A DNA stretch of 64,000 nt from Caulobacterales bacterium. GTDB taxonomy: Bacteria > Pseudomonadota > Alphaproteobacteria > Caulobacterales > Aquidulcibacteraceae. Under the pieces are notes generated by a model. That model did no database searches. It was given only the letters and a program-made list of their open reading frames with translations, and was not told where the DNA came from. The stretch lies in the NCBI GenBank assembly GCA_017303355.1, contig JAFLCU010000007.1, positions 1 to 64,000 of the forward strand, given 5' to 3'. Below, piece by piece: positions 1 to 7,816 of this stretch. The position numbers and the translations under genes are program-made. Position 1 is the stretch's first letter. The number at the start of each line of letters is the position of its first letter.

Positions 1-298
1 CCGCCGGTTGCGGCGCGGGCTTCGGCGCTTCAGCCTTTGGCGCGGCCGGCGCAGGTTGCGCCGCTGCTCCACCGAGACGGCCCAAGAGCGCGCCGATGCT
101 GACGGTTGCACCTTGCTGCGCCACGATCTCGCTCAACACGCCAGCTTCCGGCGCGGAGACTTCGACCGAGACCTTGTCGGTTTCCAGTTCGACCAGCGTC
201 TCGTCCTTCTTCACGCTGTCGCCGGCTTTCTTCAGCCATTTGGCGACGGTCGCCTCGCTGACGCTCTCGCCCAAGGTCGGCACAACGATATCGGTCAT
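1..298 (-). CDS. sucB: Dihydrolipoamide succinyltransferase (E2 of 2-oxoglutarate dehydrogenase), N-terminal part
   Basis: This is the first 99 codons of the E2 subunit, which transfers the succinyl group to CoA in the 2-oxoglutarate dehydrogenase complex. The visible part starts [12 protein letters not shown] and forms a complete lipoyl domain with the lipoylated lysine in ETDKVSVEV (near residue 43). It then enters an Ala/Pro-rich linker of the kind that joins the lipoyl domain to the E1/E3-binding and catalytic domains. Those later domains lie beyond the left edge. It follows sucA on the same strand after a 186-nt gap holding a palindromic element, so E1 and E2 are probably expressed together. 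The gene is truncated only by the window. Confidence 0.95.
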   Translation of the reverse strand, partial: MTDIVVPTLGESVSEATVAKWLKKAGDSVKKDETLVELETDKVSVEVSAPEAGVLSEIVAQQGATVSIGALLGRLGGAAAQPAPAAPKAEAPKPAPQPA

Positions 299-352
299 CA
301 CTTGCTCTCTGCTTTATGCGCACCGCTTACACGCAGTTCGCAAACCTTTCAC

Positions 353-460
353 TCGTCATTCCGGGGCTCAGCGCAGCTGAGAACCCGGAACCCAGGGCAA
401 ACGCACCGCCTTATGCCCCCTGGATTCCGGGCTCGCGCGCCGCGCGCCCCGGAATGACGA
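353..460. repeat. Palindromic intergenic element between sucA and sucB
   Basis: Perfect 14-nt inverted arms TCGTCATTCCGGGG (353-366) and CCCCGGAATGACGA (447-460) enclose about 80 nt with further partial symmetry (GGGCTCAGCGC, GAACCCGGAA, ATTCCGGGC). The terminal sequence resembles the dispersed palindromic repeats common between genes in many alphaproteobacteria. In RNA it would fold into a long hairpin between the sucA stop (485) and the sucB start (298). It could set the E1/E2 ratio by partial termination or mRNA stabilisation. The arms are seen directly; the role is inferred. Confidence 0.75.
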
Positions 461-484
461 GGATGGGCGGCGCGCCGACCCGAC

Positions 485-3460
485 TTAACCCAGCGCCGCT
501 TCGAGCAGCGCTTCCAATTCCTTCAAGTGCTTGGACATCAAACCCGCTGCCGTCGATGCGCTGGCCGGGCGGCCGGCGTAGCGCGCGCGCTTGGCTTTCA
601 CGTCGAGCTTTTCCAGCGTCAGTTCGAGCCAAGGATCGACGAAGGTCCAGCCGCCCATATTCTTGGGCTCTTCCTGGCACCAGACGAGTTCGGCGTTCGG
701 GAAGCGTGCAAGCTCCGTCAGCACCGATTTCATCGGCCAGGGATAAAATTGTTCGAGGCGCAGGATGTAAACATCATCCAGGCCGCGCTTTTCGCGCTCA
801 TCGAGCAGGTCGTAATAGACCTTGCCCGAGCACATAATCACGCGGCGGATTTCGCTGTCGCCCTTGAGCTGGACCGTGGTGTGGCCGTTGTGCAGCTGCG
901 CGTCATCCCAGAGCACGCGGTGGAACGAGGTGCCCTCCGCCATCTCCGAGAGCGACGAGAGCGCCTTCTTGTGGCGCAGCAGCGATTTCGGCGTGAACAC
1001 GATCAGCGGCTTGCGGAACTCGCGATGCAGCTGGCGGCGCAGCGCGTGGAAATAATTCGCCGGCGTCGTGCAATTGACGATCTGCATGTTGTCTTCGGCG
1101 CATTGCTGCAGGAAGCGCTCGATGCGCGCGGAGCTGTGCTCCGGGCCCTGCCCTTCATAGCCGTGCGGCAGCAGCATCACGAGGCCTGACATACGCAGCC
1201 ATTTGCGCTCGCCCGAGCTGATGAACTGATCGATCACCACCTGCGCGCCGTTCACGAAGTCTCCAAACTGCGCTTCCCAAAGCGTCAGCGTTTTCGGATC
1301 CGCGAGCGTGTAGCCGTACTCGAAACCGAGCACCGCTTCTTCCGAGAGCAGCGAGTCGATGACTTCGTAATGCGCCTGGCCGGGGCGGAGATTGTTGAGC
1401 GGCGTGTAGCGCTCTTCGGTGCGCTGATCGATGAAATGCGAGTGGCGCTGGCTGAACGTGCCGCGGCAGGAATCCTGGCCGCTCAGTCGCACATTGTAGC
1501 CCTCATCGAGCAGTGTCGCGAACGCAAGATGTTCGGCCAGCGCCCAATCGACGCCGTGGCCGTCATCGATCGCCTTGCGGCGGGTTTCGACGACGCGCTG
1601 CACCGTCTTGTGCATGTCGAAATCGCGCGGAATTTTCGTTATGGCGCGACCAAGCTCGCGCAGGCGATCGATGCGCACATCGGTGGCGCCACGGCGATCG
1701 TCATCCTTCGGCGTCGAGAAACCGGACCAATCGCCATCGAGCCAATCGGCCTTGTTAACCTTGAACGCCTTGCCGGCGTCGAACTCGATATCGAGGAACG
1801 AATTGAACTCGCTGCTCCAGCTATCGACCTCCTCCTGGCTGACGACGCCTTCCTTCAGGAGGCGGTCGGCGTAAATCTCAAGCGTCGTGTGCTGCTCGCG
1901 CACTTTCCGATACATGATCGGCTGCGTCATCGTCGGATCGTCGCCTTCGTTGTGGCCGAAGCGGCGATAGCAGAACATATCGACGACAACGTCCTTGCCG
2001 AAGATCTGGCGATACTCGGTCGCCACCTTCGCCGCGAACACCACAGCTTCCGGATCGTCGCCGTTCACGTGGAAAATCGGCGCTTGCACCATCAACGCAA
2101 CGTCGGACGGATACGGGCTGGAGCGCGAATAGTGCGGCGCGGTCGTGAAGCCGATCTGGTTGTTGATGATGAAATGCATTGTGCCGCCGGTCTTGTAACC
2201 GCGCAGGCCCGAGAGCGCGAAGCACTCGGCCACAACCCCCTGCCCCGCGAACGCGGCGTCGCCGTGGATGAGCAATGGCATGACGCGCGAACGCAATTTG
2301 TGCAGCGCCTCGGCGTCTTCCACCCATGTCGCGCGCTTGGCTTGCTTGGCGCGCGATTTGCCGAGCACGACGGGATTGACGATCTCGAGGTGCGACGGGT
2401 TCGCCGTGAGCGACAAGTGCACGTTGTTGCCGTCGAACGCGCGATCGCTTGAAGCGCCCAGATGATATTTCACATCGCCCGAGCCCAGCACGTCATCCGG
2501 CGTCGCGGAGCCGCCTTGGAATTCGTGGAAGATCGCCTGATACGGCTTGCCCATCACGGCGGCGAGCACGTTCAGGCGGCCGCGGTGCGCCATGCCGAGA
2601 ATGATTTCCTCGACGCCCATGGCGCCGCCGCGCTTGATGATTTGCTCAAGCGCGGGGATCATCGCTTCGCCGCCGTCAAGGCCGAAGCGCTTGGTGCCGG
2701 GATGGCGCTTGTGCACGAACTTCTCGAAACTCTCGCCTTCGATCAGCTTCTTCAGGATCGCGCGCTTGCCTTCGGCGGTGAAGGCGATCTGCTTGTCGGG
2801 TCCCTCGATGCGCTCTTGCAGCCACGCCTTCTCGGCCGGGTCCGTGATGTGCATGAACTCGACGCCGACGGTCGAACAATAGGTGCGCTTCAGGATCGCC
2901 AGCATCTCGTTGACGGTGGCGCTCTGCAGACCGAGCACGCCGTCGATGAAGATCGGCCGATCCATATCGCGCGGACCGAAGCCGTGATTGGCCGGATCGA
3001 GTTCGGCCGGCGGCTGGCGCACTTCGATGCCGAGCGGGTCGAGCGTCGCCGCCAGGTGACCGCGCGTGCGATAGGCGCGGATCATCATCAGCGCGCGCAC
3101 GCTATCGCGCGCCGCCTGCTGCACGTCCTGTTGTGAGGCGCCCGCCGGCAAACGCGCGGCGACTTTCTGTTCGAGCTTCGCGGCGAGCCCCGCCCAATTG
3201 CCGTCGAGCAGCGCGGTCGTTTCCGTCGTCTGCGGCTGCGCCAATTCGGGGCGATACCAGGCCGGGCCAGACACGGCCTTGCGGATCGAGGTCGGATCGT
3301 CGCGCAATTGCGAGAAGAAATTGCGCCAAGACTGATCGACCGAATTCGGGTCGTTCAGATATTTCTCGTGCATGCGCTCCACGAAGGTGGCGTTGGCCGC
3401 GTCGAGGAAACTCGTCTCGAGCATGGCTGTGTTCGGCAAGCTACGGGCGTCGTCCGCCAT
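485..3460 (-). CDS. sucA: 2-oxoglutarate dehydrogenase E1 component
   Basis: This 991-residue, thiamine-diphosphate-dependent E1 subunit decarboxylates 2-oxoglutarate and passes the succinyl group to lipoyl-E2. The N-terminal E2-docking helix is present (residues 10-50, with FLDAANATFVERMHEKYL). The dehydrogenase core carries HRGRLNVLA at 292-300, a cofactor-site segment HGDAAFAGQG near 400, and the transketolase-type C-terminal half (MLLPHGYEGQGPEHSSARIE). The length is typical of the family. The start is the first ATG of the continuous frame and matches the usual N-terminus. It lies between a DUF2283 gene upstream and sucB downstream, all on the minus strand. Nothing looks degraded. Confidence 0.98.
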   Translation of the reverse strand: MADDARSLPNTAMLETSFLDAANATFVERMHEKYLNDPNSVDQSWRNFFSQLRDDPTSIRKAVSGPAWYRPELAQPQTTETTALLDGNWAGLAAKLEQKVAARLPAGASQQDVQQAARDSVRALMMIRAYRTRGHLAATLDPLGIEVRQPPAELDPANHGFGPRDMDRPIFIDGVLGLQSATVNEMLAILKRTYCSTVGVEFMHITDPAEKAWLQERIEGPDKQIAFTAEGKRAILKKLIEGESFEKFVHKRHPGTKRFGLDGGEAMIPALEQIIKRGGAMGVEEIILGMAHRGRLNVLAAVMGKPYQAIFHEFQGGSATPDDVLGSGDVKYHLGASSDRAFDGNNVHLSLTANPSHLEIVNPVVLGKSRAKQAKRATWVEDAEALHKLRSRVMPLLIHGDAAFAGQGVVAECFALSGLRGYKTGGTMHFIINNQIGFTTAPHYSRSSPYPSDVALMVQAPIFHVNGDDPEAVVFAAKVATEYRQIFGKDVVVDMFCYRRFGHNEGDDPTMTQPIMYRKVREQHTTLEIYADRLLKEGVVSQEEVDSWSSEFNSFLDIEFDAGKAFKVNKADWLDGDWSGFSTPKDDDRRGATDVRIDRLRELGRAITKIPRDFDMHKTVQRVVETRRKAIDDGHGVDWALAEHLAFATLLDEGYNVRLSGQDSCRGTFSQRHSHFIDQRTEERYTPLNNLRPGQAHYEVIDSLLSEEAVLGFEYGYTLADPKTLTLWEAQFGDFVNGAQVVIDQFISSGERKWLRMSGLVMLLPHGYEGQGPEHSSARIERFLQQCAEDNMQIVNCTTPANYFHALRRQLHREFRKPLIVFTPKSLLRHKKALSSLSEMAEGTSFHRVLWDDAQLHNGHTTVQLKGDSEIRRVIMCSGKVYYDLLDEREKRGLDDVYILRLEQFYPWPMKSVLTELARFPNAELVWCQEEPKNMGGWTFVDPWLELTLEKLDVKAKRARYAGRPASASTAAGLMSKHLKELEALLEAALG

Positions 3461-3621
3461 GAGTGCGCTGGACCTCTCGGAATTTCGCGAAACGCAGCAG
3501 GGATATAGGCGCGCGCTCGCAGGCGCGCCCCTTCTAAAGTGCGTCGCTGGAGGATTGAAGGCCTGCGCTGACGCAGGGCTATAGATTTGGCGCCAGTGAG
3601 ATTAGCTCTTCAGCAACTCGG

Positions 3622-3828
3622 CTACTCGGCGGCGATCGGGAGCGAGACCGCTTCGAGCTTGGTCAGGTCGAAACGCTTGGAGGCGTTGTCGATGTCGAAG
3701 CCCACCAGATCGCCGGCCCCGTCCAAATCGAGAACAACGCCGTCCGCCACCTCGCGCGTTTCCGCGCCGGGCGTGGGCTTGAACTCAATGTAGAGACTGT
3801 CGGTCTCCGGGTAGTAGTGCAGCTTCAT
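3622..3828 (-). CDS. DUF2283 family small protein
   Basis: This 68-residue protein reads MKLHYYPETDSLYIEFKP and then GVVLDLDGAGDLVGFDIDNAS, the classic two-part DUF2283 signature (Y-x-x-x-x-D-x-L-Y-I and the D-x-x-G-x-hydrophobic-G-hydrophobic-D-I-x-x-A block). The biochemical function of the family is unknown. Its members often follow a small partner protein in a two-gene module. Here the start codon overlaps the stop of the broken gene upstream (ATGA), so translation was probably coupled before that gene decayed. It sits inside the suc operon between sucD and sucA and would be co-transcribed with them. Confidence 0.85.
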   Translation of the reverse strand: MKLHYYPETDSLYIEFKPTPGAETREVADGVVLDLDGAGDLVGFDIDNASKRFDLTKLEAVSLPIAAE

Positions 3829-4070
3829 GGGGCCTCGAAGTCCCTGTCGAAGAAGGCGTTATGCAGCCTTACGCGGTCTTCTAGCACAACCACGCGAAGG
3901 AAGCGCTCTGAACCGTCGCGCGGGCATGCACGCGACCCCACACACGAATGCGCCCATCATCCTGCTGCACCTCATGAACAGGACGCCGCAAAGACAGATT
4001 TGCACATATCTTCAGTAAGATAGGGTCGCTTCCGGAGAACCTGCTCGGTGAAGTAGCGGGTCGCCGGCAT
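3825..4070 (-). pseudogene. Frameshifted partner gene of DUF2283
   Basis: Reading from the ATG at 4070, the first frame gives MPATRYFTEQVLRKRPYLTE and runs into a stop after 32 codons. The similarity to small DUF2283-partner proteins continues in a second frame (RRPVHEVQQDDGRIRVWGRV) and then a third (RDGSERFLRVVVLEDRVR followed by LHNAFFDRDFEAP), ending at a TGA that overlaps the DUF2283 start. Restoring one frame needs two changes, near 3985 and near 3920. The order and spacing of the pieces match a single protein of about 80 residues. The start lies 6 nt past the sucD stop. It is either a true pseudogene or carries two assembly errors. I know of no established function for the family. Confidence 0.8.
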
Positions 4071-4076
4071 GTCGGT

Positions 4077-4961
4077 TTAGCCCTTGAGCAATTCCGCCAT
4101 GGTGCGGCCCAAGGCTGCCGGGTGCGGCGCGACCTTGATGCCGGCGGCTTCCATCGCGGCGATCTTGCTCTCCGCGTCACCCTTGCCGCCCGAGATGATC
4201 GCGCCGGCGTGGCCCATGCGGCGGCCCGGAGGCGCCGTGCGGCCGGCGATGAAGCCAACGGTCGGCTTCCAGCGGCCCTTTTTCTTCTCGTCAGCCAGGA
4301 ATTGGGCGGCGTCTTCTTCGGCCGAGCCGCCGATTTCACCGATCATGATGATCGATTGGGTTTCCGGGTCGGCCAGGAAAAGCTCGAGCATATCAATGAA
4401 CTCAGTGCCCTTCACCGGGTCGCCGCCGATGCCGACGGCGGTGGTTTGGCCCAAGCCCTCATTCGTCGTCTGGAACACCGCCTCGTAGGTCAGCGTGCCG
4501 GAGCGCGAGAGCACGCCCACCTTGCCCTTCGAGAAAATCTGGCCCGGCATGATGCCGATCTTGCACTCGTTCGGCGTCAGCACGCCGGGGCAGTTCGGGC
4601 CGATCAGGCGCGACTTGGACTTTTCCAGCTTCGCCTTCACTCGCACCATATCGAGCACCGGGATGCCCTCGGTGATGCAGATGATGAGCGGGACTTCCGC
4701 GTCGATGGCTTCCTCGATGGCCGCGGCCGCACCCGGCGGCGGCACATAGATCACGGTCGCGTCCGCGCCGGCTTTTTCCTTGGCTTCGGCCACGGTGGCG
4801 AACACCGGCAGGCCCAGGTGCGTCGTGCCAGCTTTGCCCGGCGAAACGCCGCCCGTCATCTTGGTGCCGTAGGCGATGGCCTGTTCCGAGTGGAACGTGC
4901 CGTTCTTGCCGGTGAAACCTTGGCAAATGACGCGCGTGGCGGCGTTGACGAGAATGGACAT
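4077..4961 (-). CDS. sucD: Succinyl-CoA synthetase alpha subunit (ADP-forming)
   Basis: This 294-residue subunit binds CoA and carries the phosphohistidine of succinyl-CoA synthetase, which makes ATP or GTP from succinyl-CoA. The Rossmann CoA-binding motif [18 protein letters not shown] is at about 15-33. The ligase half contains [12 protein letters not shown] and the active-site histidine in [14 protein letters not shown] (His251). Length and start are standard. Its partner sucC lies 1.5 kb upstream on the same strand, but in most alphaproteobacteria the two genes are adjacent. Here a toxin-antitoxin pair, a VOC gene and an opposite-strand gene separate them. Subunit balance may therefore depend on read-through or a separate promoter in the 145-nt gap upstream. 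Confidence 0.98.
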   Translation of the reverse strand: MSILVNAATRVICQGFTGKNGTFHSEQAIAYGTKMTGGVSPGKAGTTHLGLPVFATVAEAKEKAGADATVIYVPPPGAAAAIEEAIDAEVPLIICITEGIPVLDMVRVKAKLEKSKSRLIGPNCPGVLTPNECKIGIMPGQIFSKGKVGVLSRSGTLTYEAVFQTTNEGLGQTTAVGIGGDPVKGTEFIDMLELFLADPETQSIIMIGEIGGSAEEDAAQFLADEKKKGRWKPTVGFIAGRTAPPGRRMGHAGAIISGGKGDAESKIAAMEAAGIKVAPHPAALGRTMAELLKG

Positions 4962-5106
4962 GAAGAAGCGGCCCCCGTGGCGCTGGGAAAATCGAGATTG
5001 CGGTCAGCGACATAACGCAGGCGCGAAATCTTGCAAACCCTGCCGCGACGCGGGGGTCAGTGCGGCGCCCTGCCCCACCGGTGCGATGGGGCCAGGGCGC
5101 GGCCGT

Positions 5107-5478
5107 TCAGCCCATCAGGAAGGCGTTGAGCTTGTTGCCGTCGGGATCGCGGAAATAGGCGGCGTAGAAGCCGCCGTCGCCACGCGGGCCGGGCTTGCCT
5201 TCGCATGTGCCGCCATTGGCGAGAGCGATGTCATAGAGGCGTTGGATTTGCTCTTTGTCCTTGCACTCGAGCGCGACCATGACGCCGTTGCCGACGGTCG
5301 CGGCGGCGCCATCGAACGGCTTGGTGAGGCCAATGCCCGCGCCGCCGCCAGGCGTGCCCCAGGCGATCGCGCCGGGCCATTCCATCATACGCGCCGTGCC
5401 GAGCTCCTTGGCGATGGCGTCATAAAATTTGGCCGCGCGTTCGAGATCATTGGTGCCAAGCGTAACATAACCGATCAT
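5107..5478 (-). CDS. VOC-fold (glyoxalase/dioxygenase superfamily) protein
   Basis: This is a 123-residue single-domain protein of the vicinal-oxygen-chelate superfamily. It starts MIGYVTLGTNDLERAAKFYD, the usual first beta-alpha unit, and ends with FRDPDGNKLNAF, the usual last strand carrying the metal-binding acidic residue position. Many members of this type are annotated only as glyoxalase-like. The substrate cannot be read from sequence and some members bind no metal. The start overlaps the stop of the upstream ParE-like toxin gene by 4 nt (ATGA), so the two are translationally coupled and the VOC gene probably arrived or is expressed with the toxin-antitoxin pair. Confidence 0.9.
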   Translation of the reverse strand: MIGYVTLGTNDLERAAKFYDAIAKELGTARMMEWPGAIAWGTPGGGAGIGLTKPFDGAAATVGNGVMVALECKDKEQIQRLYDIALANGGTCEGKPGPRGDGGFYAAYFRDPDGNKLNAFLMG

Positions 5479-5801
5479 GGCGTTTCTCCCTCTTCTGTCG
5501 CGCCGCTCATGATGGCGTCGCGATCTTGTGCTGCGTGCAGCACGCGCATGACATCTACGCGATCAACGGCGACCTGCACATAGATCGCATATGAGCCCGA
5601 CACATAAAGGCGAACGCCCTCACCGAACTCCGGGCGAGGCGCGCCAGCGCTAGGCATGCGCTCGATTGAACTTAAACTCCCGCGTATGCGCGCGATAACG
5701 CGGCTCGACACCGCCGGTCCGGCTTCGCGTCTCAGGTAAGCGCGTATTTCAGCGAGATCGGCGAACGCCTCGGCTGACAGGTGAACCGGCAGCCGAGGCA
5801 A
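5475..5801 (-). CDS. ParE/RelE-superfamily toxin
   Basis: This 108-residue protein has the ParE/RelE fold pattern: an N-terminal strand (PVHLSAEAFADLAEI), two helices ending near IERMPSAGAPRPEFG, then the C-terminal strands VRLYVSGSYAIYVQV and DVMRVLHAAQDRD. The tail RVLHAAQDRD is the characteristic end of ParE-type toxins, which usually inhibit gyrase; RelE types cleave mRNA. The toxin gene lies 6 nt after the antitoxin gene and overlaps the downstream VOC gene by 4 nt. The extra C-terminal tail (MSGATEEGETP) lies in the overlap region. The ParE assignment rests on motif pattern only, and the target is not known from sequence. Confidence 0.88.
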   Translation of the reverse strand: MPRLPVHLSAEAFADLAEIRAYLRREAGPAVSSRVIARIRGSLSSIERMPSAGAPRPEFGEGVRLYVSGSYAIYVQVAVDRVDVMRVLHAAQDRDAIMSGATEEGETP

Positions 5802-5807
5802 GGTTTG

Positions 5808-6077
5808 TTACTCCGCCGCTTTGGTCATCGCTTCGGCGGCCGCCTCGTCCTCGGCGATCCACGCGTCGATCTCGCGAAACGCGTCTTCGAGCGTGACGCC
5901 CTCCCCGCGCGCGAGGCTGGCGCGCGCTTCGTCAAGCTTGGCGCCGATATATTCGATCTCGGCCTTACGCTCGCGCAGCGCGCGAGCGACCAGCGCCTCA
6001 ACGCTCTCCGCACGCCCCGCGGCCACCTCGGCGCGCGCCCAGGCTTCGAGATCAGCGGGGAGATTGATTGTCGTCAT
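5808..6077 (-). CDS. ParD/CopG-type ribbon-helix-helix antitoxin
   Basis: This 89-residue protein has an N-terminal ribbon-helix-helix (MTTINLPADLEAWARAEVAAG, then ESVEALVARALRER), the dimeric DNA-binding fold of ParD-like antitoxins. An acidic, alanine-rich C-terminus (from about residue 45) would wrap the toxin. It is the first gene of the pair and is followed 6 nt later by the toxin. Its upstream region on the minus strand contains a tandem CTATGCTATG just before the start (about 6085-6095), a plausible promoter or operator for autorepression. The same 47-nt interval also holds the ribosome binding site of the divergent gene at 6125. Confidence 0.88.
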   Translation of the reverse strand: MTTINLPADLEAWARAEVAAGRAESVEALVARALRERKAEIEYIGAKLDEARASLARGEGVTLEDAFREIDAWIAEDEAAAEAMTKAAE

Positions 6078-6124
6078 GCGAGTACCATAGCATAGTTTCG
6101 CCGCGTCCGCAGGAGGGAAGTCGC

Positions 6125-6454
6125 ATGGATTGGGCGGCTATTTGGGCCGAAATTGTAACGTGGCCCTGGAGGGATATTACTATCATCGCCACCGCAGTCG
6201 GCGCGGTCATTGGCGTGCTAGTCGGCCTTCGGCAGTTACTCGCCCATCGACCGCGCGACGAAGAGCATGCGCGCAAGGTGCTCCTTCACCTGCTGCGAAC
6301 AGGCGCCGCGCGGAAACCCTATGGCTTCTTCAAAGCAAAGTTGCGCGGTGTAACCGACGCACAACTTCGATCATTGTTGATGGATTGTGGCGCGACAAGC
6401 GCACCACATCGCGTTACTCGCCGCGAGATGTGGGGCTTGCCCTCGCGGGCTTAG
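6125..6454 (+). CDS. Small membrane-anchored protein, unknown function
   Basis: This is a 109-residue protein. I chose the ATG at 6125 because AGGAGGGA (6111-6118) sits in front of it; longer in-frame versions would run into the antitoxin gene. Residues 15-40 ([22 protein letters not shown]) form one hydrophobic helix after a short N-terminus. The remaining 70 residues are charged and basic, with predicted helices ([27 protein letters not shown]). I do not recognise a family. It is the only plus-strand gene in the suc block and its stop codon overlaps the sucC stop (6451-6454) on the other strand, so the two transcripts meet head on. It probably arrived with the toxin-antitoxin pair. Confidence 0.65.
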   Translation: MDWAAIWAEIVTWPWRDITIIATAVGAVIGVLVGLRQLLAHRPRDEEHARKVLLHLLRTGAARKPYGFFKAKLRGVTDAQLRSLLMDCGATSAPHRVTRREMWGLPSRA

Positions 6455-7644
6455 CCCTTCACCGCCTTCACGATCTTCCGCGCTGCGTCTTCCAGATCAT
6501 CGGCGCTGATCACGTTCAGGCCGCTTTCGTTGATGATCTTCTTGCCGAGTTCGACGTTGGTGCCTTCGAGGCGCACGACGAGCGGCACTTGCAGGCCGAC
6601 CTCTTTCACCGCGGCAATCACGCCTTCGGCGATCACGTCGCATTTCATGATGCCGCCGAAAATATTGACGAGAATGCCCTTCACTTTCGGATCGGCGGTG
6701 ATGATCTTGAACGCCGCCGTCACCTTCTCTTTCGACGCGCCGCCGCCGACATCGAGGAAGTTGGCCGGCTCCGAGCCGAACAGCTTGATGATATCCATCG
6801 TCGCCATCGCGAGGCCCGCGCCATTGACCATGCAGCCAATGTCGCCATCGAGCGCGATGTAGGCGAGGTCGTACTTGGAGGCTTCGATTTCCTTTTCGTC
6901 CTCTTCGCCGAGATCGCGCAGATCGGCCCATTCCGGATGGCGGAACGCGGCGTTGGAATCGAAGCTCACCTTCGCGTCGGCGCAGACGAGCTTGTTGTCT
7001 TCGGTGACGATCAGCGGGTTGATTTCGAGCATGCTCATGTCGCTCTTCACAAACGCGGTGTAGAGCTTGCTCACGAGATCGGCGCATTGCGCGGCCAGAT
7101 CGCCCGAGAGACCAAGCGCGGCGGCGACTTTGGCGGCGTCGGCGGCGGTGGGGCCGGCATCCGGATCGATCGCGACGGTGGTGATCTTTTCCGGCGTGTC
7201 GTGCGCGACTTCCTCGATGTTCATGCCGCCGGCTTCCGACGCGACAAACGCGACGCGGCCGGTTTCCCGATCGACCAGCGCGGAGAGATAAAACTCCTTC
7301 GCGATCTTCATGCCTTCTTCGATGTAGATGCGCTTCACGACGCGGCCAGCTTCGCCGGTCTGCAGCGTCACCAGCGTGGCGCCGAGCATTTGCTGAGCGT
7401 AGAGGCCCACGTCTTCCGGCTTGAAGGCGATGCGCACGCCGCCCTTCTCGCCTGCCGCCGCTTCCTTGAACTTGCCCTTGCCGCGGCCGCCCGCGTGGAT
7501 CTGGCTCTTTACCGCCCACACCGAGCCGCCGAGCTTGGCGGCGGCGTCCACCGCCTCTTCGGCCGTGAAAGCCGGGAAGCCGCGCGGCACCGGCGCGCCG
7601 AAGCTCTTCAGGACGGCTTTGCCTTGGTATTCGTGGATGTTCAT
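6451..7644 (-). CDS. sucC: Succinyl-CoA synthetase beta subunit (ADP-forming)
   Basis: This 397-residue ATP-grasp subunit binds nucleotide and succinate. It starts [20 protein letters not shown], the family N-terminus. The open frame extends 24 codons further upstream, but that part is unrelated in style, so I use the ATG at 7644. The ATP-grasp domain (1-230) has [13 protein letters not shown] and ends near [20 protein letters not shown]. The C-terminal CoA-ligase domain has the phosphate loop [11 protein letters not shown]. Its partner sucD begins 1.5 kb downstream after an inserted cassette. An mdh gene, the usual upstream neighbour, is not seen; an MFS transporter gene is there instead. 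Confidence 0.97.
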   Translation of the reverse strand: MNIHEYQGKAVLKSFGAPVPRGFPAFTAEEAVDAAAKLGGSVWAVKSQIHAGGRGKGKFKEAAAGEKGGVRIAFKPEDVGLYAQQMLGATLVTLQTGEAGRVVKRIYIEEGMKIAKEFYLSALVDRETGRVAFVASEAGGMNIEEVAHDTPEKITTVAIDPDAGPTAADAAKVAAALGLSGDLAAQCADLVSKLYTAFVKSDMSMLEINPLIVTEDNKLVCADAKVSFDSNAAFRHPEWADLRDLGEEDEKEIEASKYDLAYIALDGDIGCMVNGAGLAMATMDIIKLFGSEPANFLDVGGGASKEKVTAAFKIITADPKVKGILVNIFGGIMKCDVIAEGVIAAVKEVGLQVPLVVRLEGTNVELGKKIINESGLNVISADDLEDAARKIVKAVKG

Positions 7645-7673
7645 CGGGGCCCCTCGAAATGGTCGGGGCGTTC

Positions 7674-7813
7674 TTACAGGCCTATTTGCGCCGCCGCCAA
7701 CCCCGCCAATGCGCATGCGGCGATCAATGCCAGCAAATTGGCCTTGAGGCGGGCCAGCGCCAGCGTGGCGAACGCCGCCAGGACGACCTCAGGGCAGCCA
7801 GGGCCGAATGCGT
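7674..7813 (-). pseudogene. Possible relic of an integral membrane protein C-terminus
   Basis: In the gap between sucC and the MFS gene, one minus-strand frame reads [17 protein letters not shown] and then [20 protein letters not shown] before a stop. That is about 45 codons forming two hydrophobic segments separated by a basic turn, as at the end of small transporters. No start codon gives a whole protein, because the frame runs into the MFS gene in a different phase. It may be the remains of a third gene lost between these two, or chance in GC-rich sequence. Confidence 0.3.
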
Positions 7814-7816
7814 GGC

